A DNA stretch of 64,000 nucleotides, taken from Rhodoferax sp. AJA081-3. Its GTDB lineage: Bacteria; Pseudomonadota; Gammaproteobacteria; Burkholderiales; Burkholderiaceae_C. The notes below the pieces were generated by a model, which was not told the DNA's origin, did not search any database, and worked only from the letters and a program-made list of their open reading frames with translations. The translations under genes were made by a program, and so were the position numbers. Of the stretch, positions 19,250 through 28,400 are shown one piece after another (position 1 is the stretch's first letter; each line of letters begins with the position of its first letter). The stretch lies in NCBI RefSeq assembly GCF_017798165.1, contig NZ_CP059068.1:1054001-1118000 (forward strand), written 5' to 3'.

Positions 19250-20071
19250 TTGTCTGCGGCCGCCTCCAGCCCCATCGGGGTCTTTGACAGCGGTGTGGGC
19301 GGCTTGAGCGTGCTGCGGGCCCTGCGCACTGAGCTGCCACACGAGCGGTTTGTGTATGTGGCGGACAGCGGCCATGCGCCGTATGGTGAGCGGGATGACG
19401 CCCATGTCATAACCCGCTCACACGCCATCACCCGCTACCTGCGGGATCAGCACGGTATCAAGGCGCTGGTGGTGGCCTGCAACACCGCCACAGCTGCCGC
19501 CATCCGATTGATGCGACAGGACTACACCGACCTGCCCATCATCGGCATCGAACCCGCCCTCAAGCCCGCCGCGGCCAGCAGCAAGACGGGGGTGGTAGGT
19601 GTCATGGCCACACGCAGCACGCTTCAAAGCCAAAAGTTTCTGGCCCTGCTGGCCACGCTGCAGGACCAAGCGCGCTTTGTGCTGCAGCCCTGCGATGGCA
19701 TGGTGGATGCCATTGAACGTGAAGATGCTATTAAAAAAGAAGCACTATGTTCAGCTTACACGGGGGCTATGGGCCGATTTGGCTTAAACGATGGGGAGAT
19801 GGACACCCTGGTTCTGGGCTGCACACACTACCCCTTTGTCGAGCCTGAGCTGCGCCGCTGCATCGGTGAGCAGGTGTCCTTGCTCGAAGGCGGCGCCCCG
19901 GTGGCCCGCCAGACCCGGCGCCTGCTGGCTGAACAACACCTGCTGGCCCCTCCCCATGCCCAGGGCTCTGGCGTGACATTTTTCACCACCGGCAAGGCCG
20001 ACATGCTGGCCAACGCGGTACGGCGCTGGCTGCAACTGGACGCTCCAGTCAGCGCACTGCAGATCGCTTAG
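19250..20071 (+). CDS. murI: Glutamate racemase
   Basis: The 273-residue enzyme makes D-glutamate for peptidoglycan. The two catalytic cysteines sit in VACNTATAAAIRLM and VLGCTHYPFVEPEL, and the N-terminal GVFDSGVGGLSVL motif is present. The start is TTG, 3 bases after the fumarase stop. A copy of the dispersed repeat (19724-19786) encodes about residues 159-179 (AIKKEALCSAYTGAMGRFGL), directly before the second catalytic segment. This region varies in length among racemases, so the gene is probably functional. Confidence 0.95.
   Translation: MSAAASSPIGVFDSGVGGLSVLRALRTELPHERFVYVADSGHAPYGERDDAHVITRSHAITRYLRDQHGIKALVVACNTATAAAIRLMRQDYTDLPIIGIEPALKPAAASSKTGVVGVMATRSTLQSQKFLALLATLQDQARFVLQPCDGMVDAIEREDAIKKEALCSAYTGAMGRFGLNDGEMDTLVLGCTHYPFVEPELRRCIGEQVSLLEGGAPVARQTRRLLAEQHLLAPPHAQGSGVTFFTTGKADMLANAVRRWLQLDAPVSALQIA
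19724..19786 (+). repeat. Dispersed ACGGGGGCTA repeat, copy C (inside murI)
   Basis: 63 bp with GATGCTAT at the left, core ACGGGGGCTATGGGCC and right end ATTTGGCTTA. It lies in the same direction as murI and is translated in frame. Confidence 0.85.
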
Positions 20072-20094
20072 TTCGACCTTCATCAGGAATTTTC

Positions 20095-20925
20095 GTGCAG
20101 ACTCACCCCACACCTTTGGCCAAATTGCTGGGCCTCTTCGCGCTGGAACACACCAAGACCGACCACTATTTGGGGCAGAGCCTGGACTTGGGGTTTCGTA
20201 ACCTCTTTGGCGGTCACATTCTGGGCCAGGCACTGGTGGCTGCAGGCAATACCTGCGAAGCACGCAGCGCCCATTCGCTGCACGCCTACTTTATCCGTGG
20301 CGGTGATCCCCATGCCCCCATCGATTACACGGTGGACCGCATCCGCGATGGCAACAGCTTCAGTGTGCGCCGGGTCACAGCCTCGCAAAACGGCCAGGCC
20401 ATCTTGATACTCTCGTCGTCCTTCCAGACCGATGAAGGTGGCTTCGAACACCAGTTCGCGATGCCGGATGTGCCGCCACCCGAATCACTGGCGCAGACCA
20501 TCACCAGCGACCTGGCGATTGACATACGCCCGGTGGACCCGGTAGACCGTTACCAGCCCACCAAGAAGTCGCCGCATCAGCACATCTGGTTTCGCGCCAA
20601 CGGCAGCGTGCCCGACGATCCCGCGCTGCAGAAATGCTTGCTGGCCTATGCCTCCGACTTCAGCCTGCTCAGCACCTGCCTGCGGCCCCATGGCCTGACC
20701 TACTACCAACCCAATATGGTGACGGCCAGCCTGGACCATGCCATGTGGTTTTACCGGGACTTCCGTATCGACGACTGGCTGCTGTATGCCTGCGACAGCC
20801 CCACCACCGGCCATGCACGGGGTCTGAACCGCGGCAACATCTTCAGCCGCGACGGCCAATTGGTCGCCAGCGTGACGCAAGAAGGCCTGGTGAGACAAGT
20901 GGGAGATCGCCAGAGCGCCGATTGA
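20095..20925 (+). CDS. tesB: Acyl-CoA thioesterase II
   Basis: The 276-residue double-hotdog thioesterase would hydrolyse medium- and long-chain acyl-CoA. The N-terminal segment FRNLFGGHILGQALVAA and the C-terminal DSPTTGHARGLNRGNIF are typical TesB blocks. It starts with GTG, 23 bases after murI, with a CAGGAA ribosome site. The last gene before tRNA-Arg. Confidence 0.93.
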   Translation: MQTHPTPLAKLLGLFALEHTKTDHYLGQSLDLGFRNLFGGHILGQALVAAGNTCEARSAHSLHAYFIRGGDPHAPIDYTVDRIRDGNSFSVRRVTASQNGQAILILSSSFQTDEGGFEHQFAMPDVPPPESLAQTITSDLAIDIRPVDPVDRYQPTKKSPHQHIWFRANGSVPDDPALQKCLLAYASDFSLLSTCLRPHGLTYYQPNMVTASLDHAMWFYRDFRIDDWLLYACDSPTTGHARGLNRGNIFSRDGQLVASVTQEGLVRQVGDRQSAD

Positions 20926-20949
20926 GACAGGCGCTGGGCAAAAGAACTT

Positions 20950-21026
20950 TGGCCAGCCAGGAGGGACTCGAACCCCCTACCCCGAACTTAGAAGGTTCGT
21001 GCTCTATCCGGATGAGCTACTGGCTG
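20950..21026 (-). tRNA. tRNA-Arg (anticodon UCU)
   Basis: A 77-nt cloverleaf with a perfect 7-bp acceptor stem (CAGCCAG/CTGGCTG), D stem GCTC/GAGC, anticodon stem CGAAC/GTTCG around CTTCTAA, and an encoded 3' CCA. It lies at the left border of the region containing the APE cluster. Confidence 0.96.
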
Positions 21027-21099
21027 TTTACGCCGTTGATTTTACCCAGAAGCGCACTGACTAGAATCGGTGCTCCCCCCACACCCAGGAAACGCTCCA

Positions 21100-21942
21100 A
21101 TGCAACATGGCTCAGCCACATGGTCCCTTATCGCTTTGTTGGCCTGTTGCCTGTTACCGACCAGCGCCTATGCTGAAGAAAAACCGTTGTGGGAGTTGGG
21201 TGCAGGCGTAACAGCCCTGCAACTTCCCGCCTACCGCGGCTCTGCGGAAACCCGAACCGATGTCCTGCCCATACCCTACCTGGTCTACCGGGGAGAACAT
21301 GTGAAGGCCGACAAGGATGGCGTACGTGGTGTCTTGTTTGATTCAGACCGTTTTGAGGTCAACCTCAGCCTGGCTGCGTCGCCCCCCGTAGACAGCGACA
21401 ACGTCAAGGTGCGCCAGGGTATGCCCAGTCTGCATTCCAGCCTGGAACTGGGCCCATCGGTGGACATCACACTCTGGCAGTCCAGTGGGCACGATGCCAA
21501 GCTCAAACTGTTTGTGCCCTTGCGCGCCGCCATGACGCTGGAACGCGATCCCAAGTACATCGGCTGGCAATTCACACCACGCCTCAATCTGGACGTGGCC
21601 AACCCCTTGGGTCAGGCCGGCTGGACCTTCGCCGTGGTCGGTGGACCGGTCTTTGGCAGCCGGGAGCAACATGACTATTTTTATGGCGTATCACCGCAAT
21701 ACGCCACGGCGTCACGACCGGTCTTTGACGCCACATCGGGTTATGCCGGTATGCAGGTCTTGTCGGCGCTGTGGAAGCGTTTTCCATCCTTTTGGGTGGG
21801 GGGCTTCGCGCGTTACGACAATGTGCGGGGTGCCGTGTTTGAAAACAGCCCCCTGGTCACTCAAAAGAGTGGTTTCTCCGGTGGTGTCGCCATCACCTGG
21901 GTGCTGGCACAGTCCAAACAACGCGTCGTAATCGACCAGTAA
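21100..21942 (+). CDS. MipA/OmpV family outer-membrane protein
   Basis: The 280-residue protein has a signal peptide ending TSAYA and a mature part made of alternating beta strands (ELGAGVTALQLPAYRGS at the start), as in the MipA/OmpV family of outer-membrane barrels. In E. coli MipA is linked to a murein-synthesis scaffold; that role is not established here. The ATG has AGGAAA upstream. It is followed after 6 bases by the methyltransferase gene. The C-terminus (RVVIDQ) lacks the usual terminal aromatic residue. Confidence 0.88.
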   Translation: MQHGSATWSLIALLACCLLPTSAYAEEKPLWELGAGVTALQLPAYRGSAETRTDVLPIPYLVYRGEHVKADKDGVRGVLFDSDRFEVNLSLAASPPVDSDNVKVRQGMPSLHSSLELGPSVDITLWQSSGHDAKLKLFVPLRAAMTLERDPKYIGWQFTPRLNLDVANPLGQAGWTFAVVGGPVFGSREQHDYFYGVSPQYATASRPVFDATSGYAGMQVLSALWKRFPSFWVGGFARYDNVRGAVFENSPLVTQKSGFSGGVAITWVLAQSKQRVVIDQ

Positions 21943-21948
21943 AACCCC

Positions 21949-22665
21949 ATGATTGAAACAGCGAGATTTGTCGAGGAAACGCGTTTTGGCAACTGGTTCC
22001 TGAAAACCAAAGTCTGGAAACGTAGCGTATTGGTGCGTGCGCTCGATGATTTACAAAGACTGGTACTGCCGCAGGCGATAGCTGCGAAGCCCCGCATTGT
22101 GGACGTGGGTTGTGGGTTTGGCCATTCCTTCGCCGAGCTGGCGCAGCGGTTTTCTCCGTCCGTCATTGTTGGCTTGGATGCCGACCCCGGGCTGCAGGAA
22201 CGCGCTGGCGAAGAAGCGAAGGCCTGCCCGTGTGAGGTGCAGTTGAAGGAAGCCAACGCAGCACGCACCGGCCTGCCGGATGCAGATTTTGACGTGGTGT
22301 TCTGCCACCAGACCTTCCACCATATCGTCGAGCAAGAAGCCGCGATGGCCGAGTTCTACCGCATCCTCAAGCCGGGCGGCGTGCTGCTGTTTGCGGAGTC
22401 GACCAAATACTATATCCACTCGCTGCAGATACGCCTGCTGTTTCGCCATCCCATGGAAGTGCAAAAAACCGCTGACGAGTACATTGCCATTGTTCGCAAG
22501 GCGGGATTTAATGTGCCCGACAACAAGGTGTCTCTGCCCTACCTGTGGTGGAGCCGTCCGGACATTGGTGCCTTTGAATGGATGGGCTTCAAGGTTCCGA
22601 CCAAGCGCAACGAAACCCTGGTCAATCTGGTTGCCGTGAAACCAGCGGCTAGTTCTGCGCAGTAG
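21949..22665 (+). CDS. Class I SAM-dependent methyltransferase
   Basis: The 238-residue protein has a Rossmann methyltransferase core: SAM-binding motif I VDVGCGFGHS, acidic end of strand 2 VGLDADPG, and FDVVFCHQTFHH as motif IV, followed by YRILKPGGVLLF. Substrate is unknown. Its last 17 bases overlap the convergent deacetylase gene at the end of the APE cluster. Some APE clusters carry methyltransferases that decorate the aryl head, so a tailoring role is possible, but its strand separates it from the operon. Confidence 0.88.
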   Translation: MIETARFVEETRFGNWFLKTKVWKRSVLVRALDDLQRLVLPQAIAAKPRIVDVGCGFGHSFAELAQRFSPSVIVGLDADPGLQERAGEEAKACPCEVQLKEANAARTGLPDADFDVVFCHQTFHHIVEQEAAMAEFYRILKPGGVLLFAESTKYYIHSLQIRLLFRHPMEVQKTADEYIAIVRKAGFNVPDNKVSLPYLWWSRPDIGAFEWMGFKVPTKRNETLVNLVAVKPAASSAQ

Positions 22666-23554
22666 GCGGGAAGCACCCGCGCCGGGTGTCTCCATTCTTG
22701 AGGCCCAGGCGCACAGCAATGGGCGTTGCCAAGGCCGTCTTGTCGCACACATATAGCTGTTTTTGGGCACGCACCTGACCCGCACGCACCATCGCATCCC
22801 GATCAGCATAAAACGGTTCACTCGCAAGCGGTAACCCGACTGCAGCGCTCTCCTCAACCAGTATGTGCAGGTATTCCGTCATATGCTCGGCGGTGTACGA
22901 GTTGGTATCGTGCAGGGCCACGATGATCGGCAACACACCATCCGCCTCAGGCAAATGCCCGGCTATTCGTGCCTGCGCTACCCGCTCCAGGGTGCTGCGC
23001 AGATGGGTGCGCCGACGCGGGCTGCTGATCCAGCCGTAAATCTTTCCATCATTCACGCTGGCGTCTGCTTGCAGCATCTGCAGCTGTGCACCCTGGTAGG
23101 CGGCCAACGTGGCGTCGGTATAGACCCAATCGGGTGGCCGGACAAACGCCACACGCCCCGGGCACTGCTGCTCTATCGCCAGATTACCCTGCGACAGCGA
23201 CACGGCAAGCTCTTCGGGTGCAAGGCGGGGATGGGGTATATGACCCCGTGGTGTGCCAGAGTGCAGGCCTAACAGGTGACCAGCCGCACAGGTGTCGCGC
23301 ATGAGCTCCCGCCCCAGGTCACTGTCACCATGGCGTTCGTGGGTAGCCTGCACAAAAAACAGCGCTTTGATACCCGGCATGACCGGGTTGTAGGCCAACT
23401 GCTGCTGGATTGTCGCCGTTAACGAGGGGGTTCCAATATCGGGGCCATCGTCAAACGTAAGAAGGAATCGCACGGGTGCCAGTGGCTGCGCAGTAGCACA
23501 CCATGTAAATAGCAGCAATGGCAAAACCAGCAAAGCGCGGGCAACATCAAACAT
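22649..23554 (-). CDS. NodB-type polysaccharide deacetylase family protein
   Basis: The 301-residue protein has a signal peptide (residues 1-22) and the NodB motif 1 LLTFDDGPD with both catalytic and metal Asp. GLHSGTPRGH is in the place of motif 2 but deviates from the usual HSxxHP spacing, so metal binding is not assured. It is predicted to act in the periplasm on an N-acetylated glycan or another amide. It starts 29 bases after the phosphopantetheinyl transferase gene on the same strand and may be the last gene of the APE operon. Confidence 0.82.
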   Translation of the reverse strand: MFDVARALLVLPLLLFTWCATAQPLAPVRFLLTFDDGPDIGTPSLTATIQQQLAYNPVMPGIKALFFVQATHERHGDSDLGRELMRDTCAAGHLLGLHSGTPRGHIPHPRLAPEELAVSLSQGNLAIEQQCPGRVAFVRPPDWVYTDATLAAYQGAQLQMLQADASVNDGKIYGWISSPRRRTHLRSTLERVAQARIAGHLPEADGVLPIIVALHDTNSYTAEHMTEYLHILVEESAAVGLPLASEPFYADRDAMVRAGQVRAQKQLYVCDKTALATPIAVRLGLKNGDTRRGCFPPTAQN

Positions 23555-23583
23555 GCAAAGAAACCTTCAAATCACAGAATCGC

Positions 23584-24261
23584 TTACACATAACGGTGCC
23601 ATTGGACAGGGTCCGCACGCCAATGGGCAGGCCAACGCGCTTGCAGCTGTCGCAGGTCGTTTGCCGCAAGAGACACCACCACACCCATTTGGACAAAACA
23701 CCATGTCCCCCCGTCTGCTTCAATTTCATCGACAGGCGTCGTTTGGATCGCGCGCAGCGCGGCGATATCAAACGGAAGGCCGTGTTGCTTCAACCTAGCC
23801 TCCTTGCGGGTCCACAGGCGATTGAACTGAAGTGGGTCCACATCACCGTCTGGTACGCGCAAGCTGCGCTGCTCCGCTGCGCTGCAAACCCACTGTGCCA
23901 TGTCGACCAAAGGCCGACGCGCATTGGTACGCTCCAGGTCTATGCCCACGACCTCATTCGCCAGCGCGCAGGCCACATAGTCCCCACTATGGGCGATGGA
24001 TATCTGTACGCTGTGGTTCAGAACGCGGGGTTTGGTATGGGGGTCTGTGCTGATGCACCATGCCGCCGGTGTCCCTCCGATGGCTTCACACAGCATGGTC
24101 TTGGCCAGCCAGCGGCCCGCCAGAAACTGTCGACGCCTGGCGGCAGAAAGTATCGCATCTGCGCGCAGGCTCTCTTCTTGAGACAGACCTTGCGTACCTG
24201 GGCCTGACTGCCATTCTGCGAGCAGCGCCTCACAGGTCTGGAGCGCAAACCGGGGGCCCAC
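23584..24261 (-). CDS. 4'-phosphopantetheinyl transferase (Sfp type)
   Basis: The enzyme would attach phosphopantetheine to the two acyl carrier proteins of the cluster. The family motifs VGIDLERTNARR and LWTRKEARLKQHG (Mg and CoA binding) are present in a protein of about 225 residues. The start is chosen as the GTG 8 bases after the stop of the upstream gene; an ATG further up overlaps that gene by 67 bases and adds a non-conserved segment. A dedicated transferase is a normal part of APE clusters. Confidence 0.85.
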   Translation of the reverse strand: MGPRFALQTCEALLAEWQSGPGTQGLSQEESLRADAILSAARRRQFLAGRWLAKTMLCEAIGGTPAAWCISTDPHTKPRVLNHSVQISIAHSGDYVACALANEVVGIDLERTNARRPLVDMAQWVCSAAEQRSLRVPDGDVDPLQFNRLWTRKEARLKQHGLPFDIAALRAIQTTPVDEIEADGGTWCFVQMGVVVSLAANDLRQLQARWPAHWRADPVQWHRYV

Positions 24262-24269
24262 CGTGCAGT

Positions 24270-24707
24270 TTATTCTTCGATGGTTGCGTAGGTGCCTTTT
24301 AGCGCAACACCTGACATCATTGCGCCAGCGTGGCATTCAACCGTGGTGTCGCTGCTTGTCTCATTCTTCTTGTAATAGCTGGTGATGCCGACGACGGCAT
24401 TGGCTCCAGCCTCCTTGGCAGACTTCTGAAGGCTGATCAAGGTACTGAGCGCCACCCATTTGCAACTGGCGTCATCACTTTTACCCACCGCATTGGTCTT
24501 CAGGTTGGAGACATCCTCTCTGAATTCTTTCACCACCTTGGGTGTGCTTTGTCCAGCCAGAAAGAACTTCACGCTACCGTCCAGTTTTGCTTTGGCCTCC
24601 GGCATATCGAGCACATCGGCCAAGCGGATGTTGACAACTGTGTCCCGGGCATAAGCAGGCGCAAGCAACACGGTCGTGGCGAGTGCAAGGGTGATCAATG
24701 TTTTCAT
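24270..24707 (-). CDS. YbjQ-like periplasmic protein of the APE cluster
   Basis: The 145-residue protein has a signal peptide (cut after APAYA). The C-terminal part has the AKEAGANAVVGI pattern of YbjQ-like heavy-metal-binding domains and two Cys residues. Homologues in APE clusters are often mislabelled as excinuclease ATPase subunits; nothing here resembles an ATPase. The function in the pathway is unknown. It follows the ketosynthase gene after 44 bases. Confidence 0.75.
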   Translation of the reverse strand: MKTLITLALATTVLLAPAYARDTVVNIRLADVLDMPEAKAKLDGSVKFFLAGQSTPKVVKEFREDVSNLKTNAVGKSDDASCKWVALSTLISLQKSAKEAGANAVVGITSYYKKNETSSDTTVECHAGAMMSGVALKGTYATIEE

Positions 24708-24751
24708 GGAAAGCTTTCAGGTCTGAGAGAAAGGTGTTGGACGAAAGACTG

Positions 24752-25987
24752 TCAGTCTTTCCAGCGCTTGAATATCAGCGAGGTGTTGATGCCACCGAAC
24801 GCAAAATTGTTGCTCATGACAATATCGGTCTGGAGTAGACGACCGTCTCCGGTGATGTAATCGAGCGCCGCACATTTGGGATCGACCTGCTCCAGGTTGA
24901 GCGTGGGCGCAAACCAGCCACTGCGCATCATCTCTATGGTCATCCATGCTTCCAGCGCGCCACAGGCGCCCAGGGTGTGGCCCATATAACTCTTGAGCGA
25001 AGAGATGGGCATACGCTCACCGAAAATGCTGTGGGTTGCATGGGACTCGGCCACATCGCCATGGTCTGTGGCAGTACCGTGTGCGTTGACATAGGCGATT
25101 GCTTCGGGCGGCAGACCCGCATCGTCCAGTGCCAGATTCATGGCCTGCGCCATGGTGTCGGAATTGGGCTGTGTGACGTGGCGTCCGTCGCTGTTCGTGC
25201 CGTACCCAATAATCTCAGCATGGATCTTTGCGCCACGCGCCAGGGCATGCTCCAGAGATTCCAGCACCAGCGTGCAAGCCCCTTCGCCCAGCACCAGACC
25301 ATCGCGGTTGGCGTCAAAGGGGCGTGGGGTCAGGTGGGGCGTGCCATTGTGTTTAACACTGGTTGCAAACAGCGTGTCAAACACCGCCGCTTGTGTGGCG
25401 TCCAGTTCTTCTGCGCCACCGGCCAACATGGCGACTTGCTTGCCACTTTGTATCGCCTCGTAGGCGTAACCAATGCCCTGGCTGCCCGACGTGCACGCTG
25501 TGGACGTCGGCACAATGCGCCCCGTCAGCCCGAAAAACACACCGATGTTTACCGCTGCAGTGTGCGACATCATCTTGATGTAGGTTGTGGCGTTGATACC
25601 TTCTGTCGACTTGCTGATGATCATCCGGCCGAAATCGCCAATCGATTTCGGCGTGCCGGAGGAAGAACCATAGGCGATACCCACGCGCCCGCTTTTGAGG
25701 ATTGGGTCGTTCAACAAACCGGCATCCTGCAACGCCATCTCACTGGCACGCACGGCCATCAGCGCCACGCGACCCATGCTGCGGGTGGATTTTCGGTTGT
25801 ATTTTTCGGGCGACAGATCAAAGGGTTGGGCCCGTGCACCAACCCGTGTGTTCAAGCCCTCATAGCCCGCCCATTCGTCCATGGCCTGCACAGCGTTTTG
25901 GCACTGCTTCAATCGTGCGTGGACGGCATCCCAATCATGCCCCAGTGGACTGATAGCCCCGAAGCCGGTTACTACTACACGTGTCAT
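24752..25987 (-). CDS. Beta-ketoacyl-ACP synthase of the APE cluster (FabF type)
   Basis: The 411-residue ketosynthase has an intact catalytic triad: C165 in TSTACTSGS, H303 in NAHGTATDHG and H337 in SYMGHTLGACG, plus K332. It would condense malonyl-ACP with the growing aryl polyene chain. It overlaps the ketoreductase gene by four bases. Together with the second ketosynthase and the chain-length-factor-like protein it forms the elongation set known from APE systems (ApeO/ApeR-like); which of these it is cannot be decided by reading. Confidence 0.93.
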   Translation of the reverse strand: MTRVVVTGFGAISPLGHDWDAVHARLKQCQNAVQAMDEWAGYEGLNTRVGARAQPFDLSPEKYNRKSTRSMGRVALMAVRASEMALQDAGLLNDPILKSGRVGIAYGSSSGTPKSIGDFGRMIISKSTEGINATTYIKMMSHTAAVNIGVFFGLTGRIVPTSTACTSGSQGIGYAYEAIQSGKQVAMLAGGAEELDATQAAVFDTLFATSVKHNGTPHLTPRPFDANRDGLVLGEGACTLVLESLEHALARGAKIHAEIIGYGTNSDGRHVTQPNSDTMAQAMNLALDDAGLPPEAIAYVNAHGTATDHGDVAESHATHSIFGERMPISSLKSYMGHTLGACGALEAWMTIEMMRSGWFAPTLNLEQVDPKCAALDYITGDGRLLQTDIVMSNNFAFGGINTSLIFKRWKD

Positions 25988-26715
25988 CCGACCATTCCCC
26001 CGTTTACGGAAATCACCTGCCGTGTAATGTACGCAGCATCGTCACCCATCAAAAAACTCACGGTCGCCGCGACCTCGCTGGGCTGGCCTACGCGTCTGGC
26101 AGGGATCATCTTCAGCGCTTCATCCAGCACATGCTGGTCTACCATCTCGGTATCAATCAGGCCGGGGGCCACACAGTTCACCGTGATGCCACGGCTGGCC
26201 AGCTCGACGGCCAGGGCCTTTGTGGCGCCGATGATGCCAGCCTTGGCAGCGCTGTAGTTAACCTGCCCGCGGTTGCCCATGATGCCGGATACCGAGGACA
26301 AGGTCACAATGCGGCCCGGCTTGCGCCTGCGCACCAACGGCATGGTCAAGGGGTTGAGTACGTTGTAAAAGCTGTCCAGATTGGTGTGTATAACAGCGTC
26401 CCAGTCTTCCGCGGGCATGGCCGGAAAGGCATTGTCACGGGCGATTCCAGCATTGCAGACCACCCCGTAGTAACAACCATGGAGCTCAATGTCCTCCAAC
26501 AACAAACGGGCGGTTGCTTCGCGGTCAGCCACATCAAACTGCAGCACACGCGCATTGCGCCCCATGCCGCGAATCTCCCCAGCCACTTCCTGCGCCTCTA
26601 CGATCCCGCTTCGGCAATGCAAAACGATGTCGTAACCATCCCGCGCCAGTCTTAAGGCAATGGCACGACCAATTCCCCGGCTGGAGCCGGTCACCAAGAC
26701 AGTTTTGTCACTCAC
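25984..26715 (-). CDS. 3-oxoacyl-ACP reductase of the APE cluster (FabG type)
   Basis: The 243-residue short-chain dehydrogenase has the NADP-binding TGSSRGIGRAIA motif, the CNAGIARD segment, catalytic Ser in TLSSVSG and YSAAK. It would reduce the beta-keto group after each extension, as ApeQ does. It overlaps its neighbours by 4 and 8 bases. Confidence 0.94.
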   Translation of the reverse strand: MSDKTVLVTGSSRGIGRAIALRLARDGYDIVLHCRSGIVEAQEVAGEIRGMGRNARVLQFDVADREATARLLLEDIELHGCYYGVVCNAGIARDNAFPAMPAEDWDAVIHTNLDSFYNVLNPLTMPLVRRRKPGRIVTLSSVSGIMGNRGQVNYSAAKAGIIGATKALAVELASRGITVNCVAPGLIDTEMVDQHVLDEALKMIPARRVGQPSEVAATVSFLMGDDAAYITRQVISVNGGMVG

Positions 26716-27205
26716 GTGTCGTTCCCATTAAAAATTCCTCAGCATTGGTAGGCTCAAACACGGTCAAAGTTGCGCTGGCCACTACTTGCCCGTCCAGTTG
26801 AATCCTGCAGTCAAACTGCCCAAGACCATTGTCGGCCTGAAACTGCCGGTGTACATCTATGCGGTAGGTTTGCCCCAGCGTAAATCGGGGGCGAGAGCAT
26901 TCGTAACGGCGGCTGCCCAACAAAAACCCGATGCGTGGTGCTTCACCCCGCAGGCGGGCACGCCAACCCGCCCACGCTGCCACCGTTTGTGCCATGTACT
27001 CAATGCCGACCCAACCGTCCACGCCACCATTGGAGAAAAACAAACCGTCTTCCCGAATGGTGACCTCACAGCTCAGGCTTTCAGCGTCGCCTTCAATCGG
27101 ACGGTCAAGCAGGCACATCTTGCCGGCATGGGGAACAATGGCAGTGATGGGATAAGTGACTGGCAGTCGCGCAGTGGGTGTATCCGCGTACATGTTGCTA
27201 TTCAT
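26708..27205 (-). CDS. ApeP-like hotdog dehydratase
   Basis: The 165-residue protein has a hotdog fold pattern: IVPHAGKMCLLD near the N-terminus with a candidate catalytic His, then the helix WVGIEYMAQTVAAWAGW and GFLLGSRRYEC. This matches ApeP proteins, which pair with ApeI to dehydrate 3-hydroxyacyl-ACP. The likely ApeI partner is the C-terminal domain of the ligase gene at 36779-38476. Confidence 0.85.
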   Translation of the reverse strand: MNSNMYADTPTARLPVTYPITAIVPHAGKMCLLDRPIEGDAESLSCEVTIREDGLFFSNGGVDGWVGIEYMAQTVAAWAGWRARLRGEAPRIGFLLGSRRYECSRPRFTLGQTYRIDVHRQFQADNGLGQFDCRIQLDGQVVASATLTVFEPTNAEEFLMGTTRE

Positions 27206-27207
27206 CC

Positions 27208-28395
27208 CTAACCTTGGGCCAGGACCAAACTCGCATTGCTTCCCCCAAAGGCGAAAGAATTGCTAAGCAGGTAGTTGGGGGTATGCCCCAGCTTGAAGCC
27301 ACTGTTTACGAGTTTGAGCGACGCCAGCTCGGGATCCACCTCACCGTCCCACCAGTGGGGCGGCAAATACCCTTGCGGGTTGTCGCGCAGTGTGAGCCAG
27401 CAGAGTGCGGCCTCCAGTGCTCCGGCGCCTCCAAGGGTGTGCCCGGTCAGGGGCTTGGTGGAACTCACAGGAATCTCCGACGAAAACACCGCCTGCACGG
27501 ACAGGCATTCAACGGTGTCGTTCTGCCGCGTAGCTGTCCCGTGCAGGTTGATGTAGTCAACGGCGTGTGGCGCAATCCCGGCACGTGCAAGGGCTGAGCG
27601 CATGGCCGCCTGTGCACCGGTTCCCTGGGGAGACGGTGCGGATATGTGGTACGCGTCCGATGACTCCCCCCAACCTGCCAGACGAACATCGCCTGGCTCG
27701 CGTGTCATCAAGAAGAGTGCTCCGCCCTCCCCTATGTTGATGCCGCTGCGGTTTCGGCTTAAGGGGTTACACAACGTGTCACTCAGGGCCTCCAGAGCCG
27801 AAAAACCGGTCACCGTAAATTGGCTTAGCGCATCCATGCCGCCTGCAATCACCGCATCGGCCATACCTGCATTCAACAGACGTGCTGCACTCGCCAAGGC
27901 TTTGGCGCTGGACGAACAGGCGGTAGAAACACCCACAACGGGGCCACATAGTCCCAACTCGGCATTCAGAGCCATCACCGGGGAGCCCATCTCCTGCTGG
28001 CTGAAATGAAAGGCTGGTGGAAGTTCATGGTGGGCCGCGTAGTGGGCCATGGCAAGCTGCGCTTCACCAATGCCGGCAGTGCTGGTGCCAACCACCACCG
28101 CCACCCGGTGCGCACCGTAACGGCTGATGGCAGCATCCACCGCTCCGCGGATCTGCCGCAAGGCAGTCAGCAGCAGAGCATTGTTGCGGCTGCGCAAGGC
28201 ATGGGGCAACCCACCCACATCTTCTAAGGTCTGCGTCACCGCGCCCAAAAAAAGCTCTTGCCCCGGGACAACACGCGTGTTAGCGGCCACTCCAGATTGC
28301 TGGTCTGCAAACAAACCAGCGCGCACGCTGGCGGAGTCAGCACCCAGAGCACAGACCACACCGACTTCATTCAAAAAAACTGATGACCGCACCAC
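27208..28395 (-). CDS. Second beta-ketoacyl-ACP synthase of the APE cluster
   Basis: The 395-residue ketosynthase has C160 in VSTACSSSA, H285 in NLHGTATRQN and H319 in KPLTGHTLGG, so it is probably catalytic rather than only a chain-length factor. It starts with one of two adjacent GTG codons, 5 bases after the lipoprotein stop, and ends 2 bases before the dehydratase gene. Type II APE systems use a heterodimeric ketosynthase pair plus an initiating ketosynthase. Confidence 0.92.
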   Translation of the reverse strand: MVRSSVFLNEVGVVCALGADSASVRAGLFADQQSGVAANTRVVPGQELFLGAVTQTLEDVGGLPHALRSRNNALLLTALRQIRGAVDAAISRYGAHRVAVVVGTSTAGIGEAQLAMAHYAAHHELPPAFHFSQQEMGSPVMALNAELGLCGPVVGVSTACSSSAKALASAARLLNAGMADAVIAGGMDALSQFTVTGFSALEALSDTLCNPLSRNRSGINIGEGGALFLMTREPGDVRLAGWGESSDAYHISAPSPQGTGAQAAMRSALARAGIAPHAVDYINLHGTATRQNDTVECLSVQAVFSSEIPVSSTKPLTGHTLGGAGALEAALCWLTLRDNPQGYLPPHWWDGEVDPELASLKLVNSGFKLGHTPNYLLSNSFAFGGSNASLVLAQG

Positions 28396-28400
28396 GAAAG

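Noticed and set aside
24270..24707. Label excinuclease ATPase subunit for the small secreted protein
   Set aside because: The protein is 145 residues with a signal peptide and has no Walker motifs; the label is a propagated misannotation.
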